A stretch of DNA of 40,431 nt from the NCBI GenBank assembly GCA_903970405.1, contig CAJCIT010000137.1, positions 1 to 40,431 on the forward strand. Direction: 5' to 3'. Within the stretch, counting starts at the first letter, position 1. Every line of letters starts with the position of its first letter. This stretch comes from Acidobacteriaceae bacterium. Lineage in GTDB: Bacteria; Acidobacteriota; Terriglobia; Bryobacterales; Bryobacteraceae. Positions 31,242-40,293 of the stretch are shown piece by piece. The position numbers and the translations under genes are program-made. Below the pieces are notes generated by a model. The model ran no database searches. It worked only from the letters and a program-made list of their open reading frames with translations, and was not told where the DNA came from.

Positions 31242-33485
31242 CTACAAACTCAGACTGATGGTCTGATTCAGCGGCAGATCCTGTGACGAGCCGCCAACCA
31301 TAATCCGATAGCTGCCCGGCTCCAGCTTCCAGGCATTGCGAGCTTCGTCGAATATCGATAAGTACTTGGGCTTCACGGTGACTTGGACCTGCTTGCTTTC
31401 ACCGGCGTTGAGCTGGACTTTGGCCCAGCCCACCAGACGCTTCGGCGGTTCGCCCGCACTGGCCGGCAATGCGGCGTAGACCTCGGCGATCTCAGATCCG
31501 GCGCGGCTGCCCGTGTTCTTCACAGTGAAGCTGACGGTGGTTTCGCCCTTTGAACCGGCGCCCGGCTTCACGGCGAGAGCGGAATAGCTGAAGGTTGTAT
31601 AAGACAACCCAAAGCCGAACGGGAACAGCACGGGTTTGTTCTCGGCGTCGTACCACTTGTAGCCCACCTTTAACCCTTCGTCGTAGCGGACGCTGAACGT
31701 GGGTTTCGCGTCGCCATTGCTCGCGACAGCGGCGCGGCCATGGGTACCCGGCGGAGGCACCACCATGTGCGGATGCGGCAAATCCGCCTCGGCGCGCGGA
31801 AAGGTCATCGGCAGTTTCGCGCCTGGGTTGACGTCGCCAAACAGGACGTTGGCGACGGCGTCGGCCCCTTTGCTGCCGGCATACCACGCCTCGACGACAC
31901 CGCCGACTTTGTCGATCCACGGCATGGTGACAGCAGTGCCTGTTTCGAGCACGACGATGGTATGCGGATTTGCGGCCGCCACCTGCGCGATCAGCGCATC
32001 CTGGGCATCGGGCAGAGAGAGATTGGGCAGGTCGGCGCCCTCACTGGTCCATTGGTAGACGAACACGATGGCGACGTCGGACTTCTTTGCCAGGGCCGCG
32101 GCACTCGCCGGATTCTCACCAGAATCGAACTGCACGGTGGCGCCGGGGGCCTTGGCGCTGACGGCCTTCAATGGCGAGGAGGGATACCAAACGTGAGCTT
32201 GCCAGCCCGCGGACGGGCGGCCGGGAGGATCTACTTGAGCCGATCCACCGCCGGAAATCATGCCGGTGTCGGCGTGCGGACCGATGACGGCAATAGACCG
32301 CACTTTCGCACCATCGAGCGGCAACAGAGAGTCTGCGTTCTTGAGCAGAACGGTGCTCTGCTCGGCAATCTTGCGAGCAGTCTCAAAGCCGCCTTCGATA
32401 TCCACCACGCTCTTCTTGATGGGATGATCGACGATGCCGCTGAGGAACTCCGACCGCAAAATGTGGCGCACGTGCTCATCCAGCTCCGACATCGGGACCT
32501 TGCCGGATTGGACGGCGTCCTTTAGATTCGCGCCAAAGTAGAGATCTTCCGGCTCCTCGTTATCCAACCCGGCGGCGGAGGCCTTGATGGTGCTGTGGGT
32601 GCCACCCCAATCGGAAAGAACGAAACCCTTGAAGCCCCAGCTATCGCGCAGCACGTCAGTCAACAGATACTTGTTTTCGCAGGCGAAATCGCCATTGATC
32701 GCGTTGTAGGAGCACATCACCGCTGCCGGATTGCCCACCTCAATGCCAATCTCAAACGCCAGCAAGTCGCTTTCGCGCAGCGAACGTTTGTCCACCAGAA
32801 CGTCCACCTCATTGCGGCCCGTTTCCTGATCGTTCGCGGCGTAGTGCTTGATATCGCCGATCACATTCTGGGCTTGTTCGCAGCGAATGCGGTTACCCAC
32901 CAGCGTGCCGGCGAGAACGGGATCCTCGCCCATGTATTCGAAGGTTCTGCCATTGCGCGGCTCGCGCGTCACGTTGACGCCGCCGCCGAGCGTCATGTTA
33001 TAACCCTGGGCGCGCAGTTCGCGGCCGATGAGCGCGCCATATTCGCAGGCGGCTTCGGTATCCCAACTGGCGGCGGAGGCGACATTCGAGGGAAGCGCGG
33101 TTGAATAGCGCCCGTTTTCGGCGCTTGAGCGGACGCCATACGCGGCGTCACTCATCTGAATCATGGGAATGCCAAGCCGCGGAATGCCCAACACGAAGCC
33201 GGCTCCGCCGTTGCCCATGTACGCGTTCTCACGGGGCTTACCCCACCCCGGCATGCCATTGCCGTGGACCAGCGCGATCTTCTCATCGAGGGTCATCTCT
33301 TTGAGGACCATCTCCGCCCGCTGATCGGGCGAGAGCGTCGAATCCATCCAAGGATGCTGTTGCTTTTGGTCATCGCCCTGATTGTGCAAGCGGTGTTGGG
33401 CGTGAGCAGCGAAGGCCGCAGCGGCCAACCCCAGGATCAAGAAAAACGAGCCGCGTACTGAGCGGAGAGAAATTGTAGTCTTCAT
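31242..33485 (-). CDS. GH3 beta-glucosidase, exported
   Basis: The protein has 747 residues. The signal peptide GSFFLILGLAAAAFAAHAQ is followed by the N-terminal barrel: RAEMVLKEMTLDEKIALVHG, and the nucleophile Asp292 in GFVLSDWGGTHST. The second alpha/beta domain has IAVIGPHADTGMISGGGSA. A C-terminal fibronectin III-like domain covers KPGAGSKGETTVSFTVKNTG and the SYRIMVGGSSQD end. This three-domain order is the usual beta-glucosidase/xylosidase type of GH3, which removes beta-linked sugars from oligosaccharides in the periplasm. It is convergent with the VIT/vWA gene (46 bases between stops) and divergent from the exported unknown protein. Confidence 0.93.
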   Translation of the reverse strand: MKTTISLRSVRGSFFLILGLAAAAFAAHAQHRLHNQGDDQKQQHPWMDSTLSPDQRAEMVLKEMTLDEKIALVHGNGMPGWGKPRENAYMGNGGAGFVLGIPRLGIPMIQMSDAAYGVRSSAENGRYSTALPSNVASAASWDTEAACEYGALIGRELRAQGYNMTLGGGVNVTREPRNGRTFEYMGEDPVLAGTLVGNRIRCEQAQNVIGDIKHYAANDQETGRNEVDVLVDKRSLRESDLLAFEIGIEVGNPAAVMCSYNAINGDFACENKYLLTDVLRDSWGFKGFVLSDWGGTHSTIKASAAGLDNEEPEDLYFGANLKDAVQSGKVPMSELDEHVRHILRSEFLSGIVDHPIKKSVVDIEGGFETARKIAEQSTVLLKNADSLLPLDGAKVRSIAVIGPHADTGMISGGGSAQVDPPGRPSAGWQAHVWYPSSPLKAVSAKAPGATVQFDSGENPASAAALAKKSDVAIVFVYQWTSEGADLPNLSLPDAQDALIAQVAAANPHTIVVLETGTAVTMPWIDKVGGVVEAWYAGSKGADAVANVLFGDVNPGAKLPMTFPRAEADLPHPHMVVPPPGTHGRAAVASNGDAKPTFSVRYDEGLKVGYKWYDAENKPVLFPFGFGLSYTTFSYSALAVKPGAGSKGETTVSFTVKNTGSRAGSEIAEVYAALPASAGEPPKRLVGWAKVQLNAGESKQVQVTVKPKYLSIFDEARNAWKLEPGSYRIMVGGSSQDLPLNQTISLSL

Positions 33486-33507
33486 GGAACGTCACCGATG
33501 CTGCCGG

Positions 33508-33535
33508 AAACTTCGCCCTCTAAACTTCGCCCTCT
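33508..33535. repeat. Exact 14-base tandem repeat, two copies
   Basis: AAACTTCGCCCTCT occurs twice back to back (33508-33521 and 33522-33535), in the 5' region of the GH3 gene and upstream of the divergent exported protein. On the minus strand each unit contains AGAGGG. Confidence 0.7.
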
Positions 33536-33558
33536 ATACTATCGGATGCAGCGCCCGT

Positions 33559-33573
33559 GGGGGACAGGCCCCC
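33559..33573. repeat. G5/C5 hairpin
   Basis: GGGGG, loop ACAGG, CCCCC. The perfect stem lies just before the GTG start region of the exported unknown protein and could shield it. Confidence 0.35.
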
Positions 33574-33601
33574 GCCGAACTTCCCGCGTCATAATGTGAA
33601 C

Positions 33602-34972
33602 GTGACCCGTGGTTTGGTGTTCGTTTTCCTGAGCGCTGCCCTTTCAGGCCACCCCGTTGAGCAGCGCGGCAGCGCCGATCCCGCCTTCGATAAGGTTCCT
33701 TTCGACACGTGGCTCAGCGAGAAAGACCAGACGCACATCCACTGGAGAGCGGGCGTGCCGCGTGCTGTGCTGTCTTTTCATCAACGGCTCATCAGCCGGG
33801 TGGAGATGGAGGTGGATGGCAAGGACCTGGAAGGGCGCCGCGGCGATGGGGCACTGACCTTCTTTGTTCAAGTCACCGATCGCGAAGGAGTGCAGTATCG
33901 AAGCCACAGCGAAGTGGATTTGAGCAAGCTCGATCCGAATGTCAAAGCCGCTAACCTGGAGGTAACGCAGCGCGTGTTCTTTCTCCCGGGAGAATACCGG
34001 CTGGCCATAGCGATCCTCGATACAAAAACGGGCGAGCATTCGGTGCGGCAACTGAAGTTTCACGTAGATGCCCCGGAGAGCGAACTGCTGACGAAAGCGT
34101 GGCGGAATTTGCCGCCGGTAGAGTTCCTGGGTAAGACGGAATCGCCCGACAGTTGGTTCTTGCCGGACATCCAGGGGCGTTTGGAGTGGGCGGCGGGGGT
34201 GCATTCGCCGGCTCGCATGAACGTGCTGCTGAACGTGGCGCCGTCGGCCCTGGAGCCAGACGCGTGGCGGCCGATATCGCGCGGAATGGGACGCTATGGC
34301 GGCGGCCCCTTTGGGACAGATCCCGATGGCAAAGGACCGGTGAGAGACCACAGCGGGACAAGCGCCGAAATGGCGGCCTTGATTCCGACGCTGAAGGCGC
34401 TGACAGAGACGGGGACTCCGGCAATCTTGGAGAACGTGGCGCTGCTGGACCTGGCGCGGCGGCACACGGTATTTGAGCAAGCGGATGTGAAGGATGTCGA
34501 CTGGCCGCGATTGAAGAGCTCTTTGAACGAAGCGAGCACCGCCAAGATCGATGTTGGCTCGCTCTCTGAGCGGCATCATGACGCGCAATACTTTGTTTCG
34601 GAGGTCCGGCGCGTTCTACGAGCTTCCGAAAACGGCTGCATCCTGGTGGTGTTGACGAACCCCGTTTCCTTCGAATCGGGCGAGGATCTGGCGCCGATTT
34701 CAACCGAGGCGCTGCCATCGTGCCATGTCTTCTACATCCGCTATCGGCCTCCAATGCCGGCCATGTACGGCGGTGGCCCGCCCCAGTTCGGAGGGCGGCG
34801 TGGCCGCATGGGAGGTGGACCGATGGTTGTGGGCGGCGTGCCGCATGAGGCGCTGGATCAGTTGGAGGCGACGCTTAAGCCGCTCAGCCCGAAGGTCTAC
34901 GACGCGACAACACCCGAGCAGGTCACGAAGGCCTTCGTGGATATCGAGAAGTCCCTAGCGCAGAAGCCCTGA
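33602..34972 (+). CDS. Exported protein of unknown function
   Basis: About 456 residues. The GTG at 33602 (or 33596) starts a signal peptide, TRGLVFVFLSAALSG, which is the reason for not using the earlier in-frame GTG at 33557. The mature part begins HPVEQRGSADPAFDKVPFDT and holds beta-rich segments: VLSFHQRLISRVEMEVDGKD, LTFFVQVTDREGVQYRSHSE and VFFLPGEYRLAIAILDTKTG. These resemble the substrate or ligand modules of acidobacterial VWFA-related proteins. The later part has ENGCILVVLTNPVSFESGED and a Gly-rich stretch (PPQFGGRRGRMGGGPMVVGG). No metal site or catalytic motif was recognised. A TATACT hexamer lies upstream at 33534-33539. The gene is divergent from the GH3 gene. Confidence 0.72.
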   Translation: MTRGLVFVFLSAALSGHPVEQRGSADPAFDKVPFDTWLSEKDQTHIHWRAGVPRAVLSFHQRLISRVEMEVDGKDLEGRRGDGALTFFVQVTDREGVQYRSHSEVDLSKLDPNVKAANLEVTQRVFFLPGEYRLAIAILDTKTGEHSVRQLKFHVDAPESELLTKAWRNLPPVEFLGKTESPDSWFLPDIQGRLEWAAGVHSPARMNVLLNVAPSALEPDAWRPISRGMGRYGGGPFGTDPDGKGPVRDHSGTSAEMAALIPTLKALTETGTPAILENVALLDLARRHTVFEQADVKDVDWPRLKSSLNEASTAKIDVGSLSERHHDAQYFVSEVRRVLRASENGCILVVLTNPVSFESGEDLAPISTEALPSCHVFYIRYRPPMPAMYGGGPPQFGGRRGRMGGGPMVVGGVPHEALDQLEATLKPLSPKVYDATTPEQVTKAFVDIEKSLAQKP

Positions 34973-34994
34973 ACAGTGATAACCGGTCAAACAC

Positions 34995-35003
34995 TGATAC
35001 ACT
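34995..35003 (+). promoter_or_regulatory. Extended -10 promoter element for the NHL gene
   Basis: TGATACACT (TGn plus TACACT) ends 7 bases before the ATG at 35011, so transcription would begin at or next to the start codon. Confidence 0.45.
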
Positions 35004-35010
35004 CCACCGT

Positions 35011-36060
35011 ATGACGAACACGCGACGCGATTTCCTCAAGGCGGCCGGCGCGGCGCCGATATTTTTGGGGCCAACTTTGTTGGGGATGACCAACAAGTCC
35101 GGCTCGGCGAAACCCGTGCTGGGGTCGGACGACCACACCTATGAGGTGACCCATGATTGGGGCGAGTTGCCCGCGAACATCAAATATGGAAACACGCATG
35201 GGGTTTGCGAAGACTCGCAGGGTCATATTTATGTGCACCACACCGTGAATGCAACCAGCGAATCGTTCGATTCGATGGTGGTGTTCGACCAGGACGGCAA
35301 GTTCGTCAAGAGCTGGGGCAAGGATTTCAAGGGCGGCGCGCACGGGCTTCACATCCATACCGAAGGCACGAACGAGTTTCTGTATTTGTGCGACACAAAG
35401 CGTGCGTTAGTGGTGAAAACAACGCTTGCGGGCGAAGAGCTATTCACGCTCGACTATCCCTTGGAATCGGAGGCGTATAAGCCTGGGGCCGACGGCAAGC
35501 GGATCAAGTACAGTCCGACGAACCTGGCGACGGCGCCGAACGGCGATCTGTATGTGGGCGATGGGTACGGATCGAGTTACATCAATCAATACACCAAGGA
35601 CGGGAAATACATACGCACGTTCGGCGGCAAAGGCAAAGAGGCCGGCCAACTGGATTGTCCGCACGGCCTGATTGTGGACACGCGCGGCAAGGACCCGGTG
35701 CTGATGGTGGCGGATCGCGCCAATCACCGGATTCAGACCTTCACGCTGGACGGCAAGCACATTGCATTTATCGACGGTACGAACCTGCCATGCCACTTCA
35801 ACTTCTATAAGAACGGCGACTCGGTGATTCCCGATCTGGGCGCCCGCGTGACGTTGATTGACCGGAACAACAAAGTGATTGAGAATCTGGGTGACGATTC
35901 GGCGGCGAATAAGTGGAACGAGACGCGAAAGCTGACTCGGGATGCGTTTACGCCCGGCAAGTTCGTGTGCCCGCACGGCGCGTGCTTCGATCACGAGGGG
36001 AATATATTCGTGGTGGAGTGGGTGGAAGTGGGACGAGTGAGTAAGCTGCGAAAGGTGTGA
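35011..36060 (+). CDS. Tat-exported NHL-repeat beta-propeller protein
   Basis: The protein has 349 residues. A twin-arginine signal, TRRDFLKAAGAAPIFLGP, with Arg5-Arg6, targets it to the periplasm already folded. The rest forms a propeller with repeats of the NHL type: GVCEDSQGHIYVHHTVN, LATAPNGDLYVGDGYGSSYI, GLIVDTRGKDPVLMVADRAN and GACFDHEGNIFVVEW. His and Cys residues in the blade ends (PHG in CPHGLIVD and CPHGACFD) are consistent with a bound metal or an enzyme site. The layout resembles peptidyl-alpha-hydroxyglycine lyase-like and SMP-30-like propellers, but no activity can be claimed. It appears to have its own extended -10 promoter directly before the ATG and no ribosome site. Confidence 0.87.
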   Translation: MTNTRRDFLKAAGAAPIFLGPTLLGMTNKSGSAKPVLGSDDHTYEVTHDWGELPANIKYGNTHGVCEDSQGHIYVHHTVNATSESFDSMVVFDQDGKFVKSWGKDFKGGAHGLHIHTEGTNEFLYLCDTKRALVVKTTLAGEELFTLDYPLESEAYKPGADGKRIKYSPTNLATAPNGDLYVGDGYGSSYINQYTKDGKYIRTFGGKGKEAGQLDCPHGLIVDTRGKDPVLMVADRANHRIQTFTLDGKHIAFIDGTNLPCHFNFYKNGDSVIPDLGARVTLIDRNNKVIENLGDDSAANKWNETRKLTRDAFTPGKFVCPHGACFDHEGNIFVVEWVEVGRVSKLRKV

Positions 36061-36134
36061 GAAGAGGCGTGCTGGTGGCCCGCGATCCGCGACCGAGCGC
36101 CTGGGATCGCCAAATCTCCTGATTGGCCCCTTTG

Positions 36135-36149
36135 CGGCGCATCGCGCCG
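36135..36149. other. Hairpin between convergent genes
   Basis: CGGCGC, loop ATC, GCGCCG, in the 109-base gap between the NHL and lptD stop codons. There is no T-tract, so a terminator role is possible but weak. Confidence 0.3.
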
Positions 36150-36169
36150 CCGACTGTCGCGGAGGCGCC

Positions 36170-38428
36170 CTAGAACATGCTGTCTTGCCGCCGGAGCGTC
36201 CCATATGCGCCGATGTTGGCGACCTGGAATGACAACCGGACCAGCGTCTCATCGCGAGTGCCGAAATTCAGACGCTGGTATTGAAGGCCGAAGCCGCAGC
36301 AGTCAGTGTTGTACGAACCCTGCGTGGTCATATAGAGGATCTGACCCTTTACGAAGTCGTACGTGGTCCCAAAGGCCGCGTTGAAACCCTTGCGCAAACT
36401 GCTGCCGTAGCCAACGCTGGTCTGCAATTGGTTGGCGCCGGGAATCTGCGTCGGATCGCCATTGATATCGCGGTGCCCCAGATTCACGAACCACGCCTTG
36501 TAGTGAATTCCCGCCGTCACAGTGCTTGCCGAGACCCTGCCCAGCACGGGATCGTAGTCGGCGCGCCATTCGCCGCTGATGCCATGGTACAGGAATTTCA
36601 GGTCGGAGACGATGGGTGAGTAAGCGCGCGGCGCCGGCAGAAACGCAAATGGCGTCAACTCTTCGGTGGAGGCGAAGACATTTCGTTCGCCCGTCACCAG
36701 TGCGCCTCCGAAATCCGTATTGAAGTAGCGCTGCTGCGCCACTGACAAGGTGAGCATCTCATTGATGTTCCCGTTAGAGTCCTTCAAGTACAAATGTTGA
36801 ACCACCCCCACCTCCAGTTGCGTCGTGTCGGCATAGAGATCGTTGGCATCCAGCCGGATGATCTTATTAAAATTCGAAACGCCGCCCACATACTGGAACT
36901 TTGCGTAAGGTTCAATCACATGTTTCGCTTTGACGCCCAGCCGCTTCGGGGGCGCGAAGACTTTGGCCAGCGACGGAGTCCGCAAGTCCACATTAAACTC
37001 GCGGCCGTTTCGGAAAATCGGATTGCTCGATACCACACCCGGCGAAGCGAACGAATCGCCGTACCAGGTTTCGCGAAGGGCGATGCTGGGCGTCAGGTAA
37101 AAGCCCGCAAAACTGAATGCGGTCGACACGGTGGGATAAATGTCTAGCCTTGGCACGAAGTTGGGCGTCTCAAAGGTCGGCTCCTGACGGCGCGCCAGCG
37201 CGAAACTCGACTGGAATGAAAACCAGAGCGGGACCGGTCCGTGCAGGAGAGTGCTGTCACGGCCCTGAAAGTCCACTTCGGGCAGCTTTTGAATTTCGAT
37301 TTTGTCGCCTGGCGTCGCGCTCTCAAACAACTGATTCTGCTTAAAGACGATGGTTAGAACGTCCTCCGTCCAGTGCCTTTGCTCATAGGCCGTTGAATTA
37401 ACTTCCCCGGAAATCGCTTCGTTGTAAGACTCGCTGAAGGTCTGGCGGAACAGATAGCTGCTCAGATAGTTGATGTCGAACTTCCCCTCGAAACCCCAGG
37501 GCAGGCTGTCGGCCTTGCCGGTGCTTTGAATCGAGAACCCTGGCGCCTTGTTGACGTATGTGCCGTCCACGTCCTGGCCCTTGTCCTGTACTCCGTAGAT
37601 CAGCAGGTCGAAGTAACTGCCGGCCGCCGGCTTGCCGCGGATTTCCGCCGTATGGGCCAGACCCCTTTGCGAAAAGTCCTGTAGCCGGTAAGACACATCG
37701 TAACTGCGGCCCAAAACCTGATAGTAGCCCGCGCCGAGCAGGAAACCCCGCGACGAGCTATTGCCTAAGTTTGGCGTCAGCAATCCGCTCTTCCGGGGAT
37801 TGCGCCCGAGCGGACGATAGAAACGGGTGGCATAAAACAACGGGACCCGCTTCACTCGAAAAAACATGCGGTGGGCAATCGCGCGGTCGTCCGGAACGAT
37901 GTCAAAAAGCGGGGCGGAGAGCGTCCACCAAGGCTTCGGCATTTTACAATCCGTTACGAAGCCTTCATGCAGGATGTACTTGTCCTTGATCCGCTCCAGC
38001 CAAGTGCCTTTAAAGTAAAACGGGTTCGAAGTGGAGAGGACGCCTCGGCGGGCGTTCAACTTTCCGGGCGACGTTCCGCTTACCACATAGAACTTGCCCT
38101 CCGACGATTGCAGATTGTATTCGCCATGGTCGGCGTCCAGCTTGTCGCCGTCGTCGTAACTCTCAAAATGCACGTGGCCGCGCGCATAGGCCCAGTGCGT
38201 TGCGGTGTTGTAGTCGATTTCGTCAGCCCTGATCAGCGTCTCCGTGGTCTCAATTTTGCAATCGCCGCGAAGATACTCCCAATCTCCGTCCTTCTTCTGG
38301 GTGACGCTTGCGTAGACGATTTCGGTGGATAAAGGGGCTCCCGCGCGGAGCGGTTTCACCGGGCGATCCTGGGCCGGGGCTGCCGCGGGGAGGAGGATGA
38401 CAGCTAGGAGGAAGAGGCGCAAAAACAA
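36170..38428 (-). CDS. lptD: LPS-assembly outer-membrane protein LptD
   Basis: About 752 residues. It inserts lipopolysaccharide into the outer leaflet. The signal peptide read from the TTG at 38428 is LFLRLFLLAVILLPAAAPAQ. The N-terminal OstA-like jellyroll has CKIETTETLIRADEIDYNTA and GHVHFESYDDGDKLDADHGE. The long beta-barrel follows, ending VRLSFQVANIGAYGTLRRQD. Cysteines occur at GDCKIE and TDCKMP near the N-terminus and as a pair in NTDCCGFGLQYQRLN near the C-terminus, matching the four disulfide Cys of E. coli LptD. The upstream 88 codons to 38692 lack a signal peptide and overlap the divergent gene, so the later TTG is preferred. No lptE is adjacent. Confidence 0.9.
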   Translation of the reverse strand: MFLRLFLLAVILLPAAAPAQDRPVKPLRAGAPLSTEIVYASVTQKKDGDWEYLRGDCKIETTETLIRADEIDYNTATHWAYARGHVHFESYDDGDKLDADHGEYNLQSSEGKFYVVSGTSPGKLNARRGVLSTSNPFYFKGTWLERIKDKYILHEGFVTDCKMPKPWWTLSAPLFDIVPDDRAIAHRMFFRVKRVPLFYATRFYRPLGRNPRKSGLLTPNLGNSSSRGFLLGAGYYQVLGRSYDVSYRLQDFSQRGLAHTAEIRGKPAAGSYFDLLIYGVQDKGQDVDGTYVNKAPGFSIQSTGKADSLPWGFEGKFDINYLSSYLFRQTFSESYNEAISGEVNSTAYEQRHWTEDVLTIVFKQNQLFESATPGDKIEIQKLPEVDFQGRDSTLLHGPVPLWFSFQSSFALARRQEPTFETPNFVPRLDIYPTVSTAFSFAGFYLTPSIALRETWYGDSFASPGVVSSNPIFRNGREFNVDLRTPSLAKVFAPPKRLGVKAKHVIEPYAKFQYVGGVSNFNKIIRLDANDLYADTTQLEVGVVQHLYLKDSNGNINEMLTLSVAQQRYFNTDFGGALVTGERNVFASTEELTPFAFLPAPRAYSPIVSDLKFLYHGISGEWRADYDPVLGRVSASTVTAGIHYKAWFVNLGHRDINGDPTQIPGANQLQTSVGYGSSLRKGFNAAFGTTYDFVKGQILYMTTQGSYNTDCCGFGLQYQRLNFGTRDETLVRLSFQVANIGAYGTLRRQDSMF

Positions 38429-38647
38429 TCGTACCGAAAAATGTTCGTGACAAACTGTAGCATTTCTGTTAGACAGGTAAAGTGGGAGGTCGTCTGTATA
38501 CTCGGACGAGTCCAACCGTTGACCGTAGCATGAGAGCCAAGCGGGCCGCAACCTGAACCGCCAAGGGTGGCGTTCCGTCCTCTCCAATCTTTGAAAGGTG
38601 AGCGATCGCAGCCAAGGCGAGCGAGTGATGAAGAGAGCCGTTTTCGA

Positions 38648-39541
38648 ATGACGTGCCAATTTTGCCAAACCTGGAATACAGACGACGACCACCGCTGCCA
38701 GCGTTGCGGCCGCCGCATCCGTTCTTCACCTGGCCGGATTTCGCCCGGAACTTACGCCACCGCCCTGGCGCGCGAGATGGAGTTCGAGGCGCGTCCGCCG
38801 GACAGGGCGGGGCCCCCAGAACCGAAGCGCCGTGAGCCGGATCTGCGGGAGCCAAATCGCCGGGAGCCGGTCTCGTCGCCTCAGCCACTCCTCTTCGATA
38901 CTCCTATCAATGAGCCGCGGATCATTTCTTTCGATTCCATCACGACGCCGCTGGAACGCGAAGCGATTCACGCCCGGGCGGCCAGTTTGTCTCGTCCCGC
39001 AGCCCCACCGCGCCGGCCTCGCTCCAACGAAAGCCAACAAGCCTTTGATTTTGCCGCGCAGCAGGAAGTAGCCATTCCACCGCCTTCCAGCATCGTTTGC
39101 GATTGCGCTGTCGCCCCGGCCGGAATGCGTGTTACCGCCGCCATTGTGGATGGATCCTTCATGCTTGGCGGCATTCTTTTGGCCATCATTCCGATCTGGT
39201 TGGCCCCAATCTGGTTTGGAACCGATCTGTTTCCTTTTGACAAGAGGACGTTGCCGTTGCTCGCCAGCGTGGCTTTGGCCGTCTGCGCCGTCTATCGGCT
39301 TTTGTGGATTGCCGCCGGCCGCGATTCGGCCGGAATGAGGGCCGCCCGCTTGCGCCTGGTGGATTTCTATGGCCGTACGCCGGGCCGGCGCCTGCGCTAT
39401 CTACGCCTCTTTGGCAGTTTGATCAGCGTCCTGGCGGCCGGTCTCGGTGTGATTTGGTCTCTCTTCGACGAAGACGGCCTGACTTGGCACGACCACATCT
39501 CCGGCGCGTTCCCCACGCCTGTAGACCCTATGAACGTGTGA
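38648..39541 (+). CDS. Zinc-ribbon and RDD-domain membrane protein
   Basis: About 297 residues from the ATG at 38648. The first 21 residues form a zinc ribbon with Cys3, Cys6, Cys17 and Cys20 (TCQFCQTWNT and CQRCG). A long disordered, Pro/Arg-rich linker (residues 25-150) with repeated REP motifs (KRREPDLREPNRREP) follows. The C-terminal RDD domain starts at AGMRVTAAIVDGSFMLGGIL with the diagnostic Arg and Asp, then transmembrane segments and DSAGMRAARLRLVDFYGRTP. RDD proteins are inner-membrane proteins; some act in Na+/H+ homeostasis. It is divergent from lptD, with the shared promoter region in 220 bases. The role is unknown. The start is chosen at the ribbon; the 27 upstream codons are Arg-rich and unconserved. 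Confidence 0.83.
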   Translation: MTCQFCQTWNTDDDHRCQRCGRRIRSSPGRISPGTYATALAREMEFEARPPDRAGPPEPKRREPDLREPNRREPVSSPQPLLFDTPINEPRIISFDSITTPLEREAIHARAASLSRPAAPPRRPRSNESQQAFDFAAQQEVAIPPPSSIVCDCAVAPAGMRVTAAIVDGSFMLGGILLAIIPIWLAPIWFGTDLFPFDKRTLPLLASVALAVCAVYRLLWIAAGRDSAGMRAARLRLVDFYGRTPGRRLRYLRLFGSLISVLAAGLGVIWSLFDEDGLTWHDHISGAFPTPVDPMNV

Positions 39542-39578
39542 AAATTGGAGCCGCACAGATGCTGGCGCGGCTAGACGA

Positions 39579-39992
39579 TTACGGTTCGTCTCTAACCGTC
39601 TTGCTGGATGCAGCCTCGCTCGGATAGTTAAAGAAGAGCTGATTGCCGTCGGGATCATCGACCACCAGGAGCCGGTAGCCCCAGGAACCCTCCTTGACCG
39701 GAACGCCTTTGGCATCGAGTTCCGCGCGTAGCGCGTCCAATGCGGCGACTGCGACCTCGGGCGTCTGCTGCTCGACGTTGATGGAAATGAACATCAGACC
39801 CTTGCCAATCTTCTCCGGCCAGGTGTCGGCAAGGATCAGCGCGCAGCCCTGCCGCTCCACCTGTGCGACGTGCGCCGTGCTGTCCTCCTCATATCGCCAG
39901 GGGCTCGTGAAGCCGAGCCGGTCAACGTAAAAGCGCAGCGAGGCCTCAACATCCGTCACGTGTAGGACAGGGCGTGCGAACCAGTCTGTCAT
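39579..39992 (-). CDS. VOC-family (glyoxalase/bleomycin-resistance-like) protein
   Basis: About 137 residues. The start at 39992 is preferred over the ATG at 39998, because GAGGA lies 7 bases before it. The vicinal-oxygen-chelate fold is clear: RPVLHVTDVEASLRFYVDRL with a metal His, the repeat half with ALRAELDAKGVPVKEGSWGY, and the C-terminal VVDDPDGNQLFFNYP with the final acidic strand. Members include glyoxalases, dioxygenases and binding proteins; no specific substrate can be named. It is a single soluble gene, convergent with the RDD protein gene (37 bases between stops). Confidence 0.88.
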   Translation of the reverse strand: MTDWFARPVLHVTDVEASLRFYVDRLGFTSPWRYEEDSTAHVAQVERQGCALILADTWPEKIGKGLMFISINVEQQTPEVAVAALDALRAELDAKGVPVKEGSWGYRLLVVDDPDGNQLFFNYPSEAASSKTVRDEP

Positions 39993-40046
39993 AGGCATAT
40001 CCTCGAGTGAACAACTTCTCCCTGCGTCTTGAATTCGACGCTTCAC

Positions 40047-40293
40047 TTATACCAATGGGACTTCACACCCGCGTACGAAACGAACTGTTCAAGTGAGTGC
40101 GGGCCGCAAATTCGATCAAGCAGAAGGGCTGGCAGATGGAAATCTGCGTTTTTTGAACGTGGATTTTGGGCGGTGGGATATTCGTCGGAGCGGAGTTGGG
40201 GTGGGGTCGCATGATGCGGGCACTTGCTGGAGGCGGGTTGTCAAAGAACAGAAGCCGGCAGACTGCGGTTCGCAGACTGACAGCGGATTAATT
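40047..40293. other. Intergenic stretch
   Basis: No gene was recognised. A plus-strand open frame at 40029-40214 has unlikely composition and no ribosome site. The stretch holds the hairpin at 40132-40154. Confidence 0.4.
40132..40154 (+). terminator. Hairpin with T-run
   Basis: GCAGAT, loop GGAA, ATCTGC, then G and six T. This is the form of a rho-independent terminator on the plus strand, but no plus-strand gene ends nearby, so it may instead be an interspersed palindrome. Confidence 0.35.

Noticed and set aside
40029..40214. Plus-strand open frame of 61 codons near the right edge
   Set aside because: No ribosome site and it crosses the hairpin; composition is unlike the real genes.
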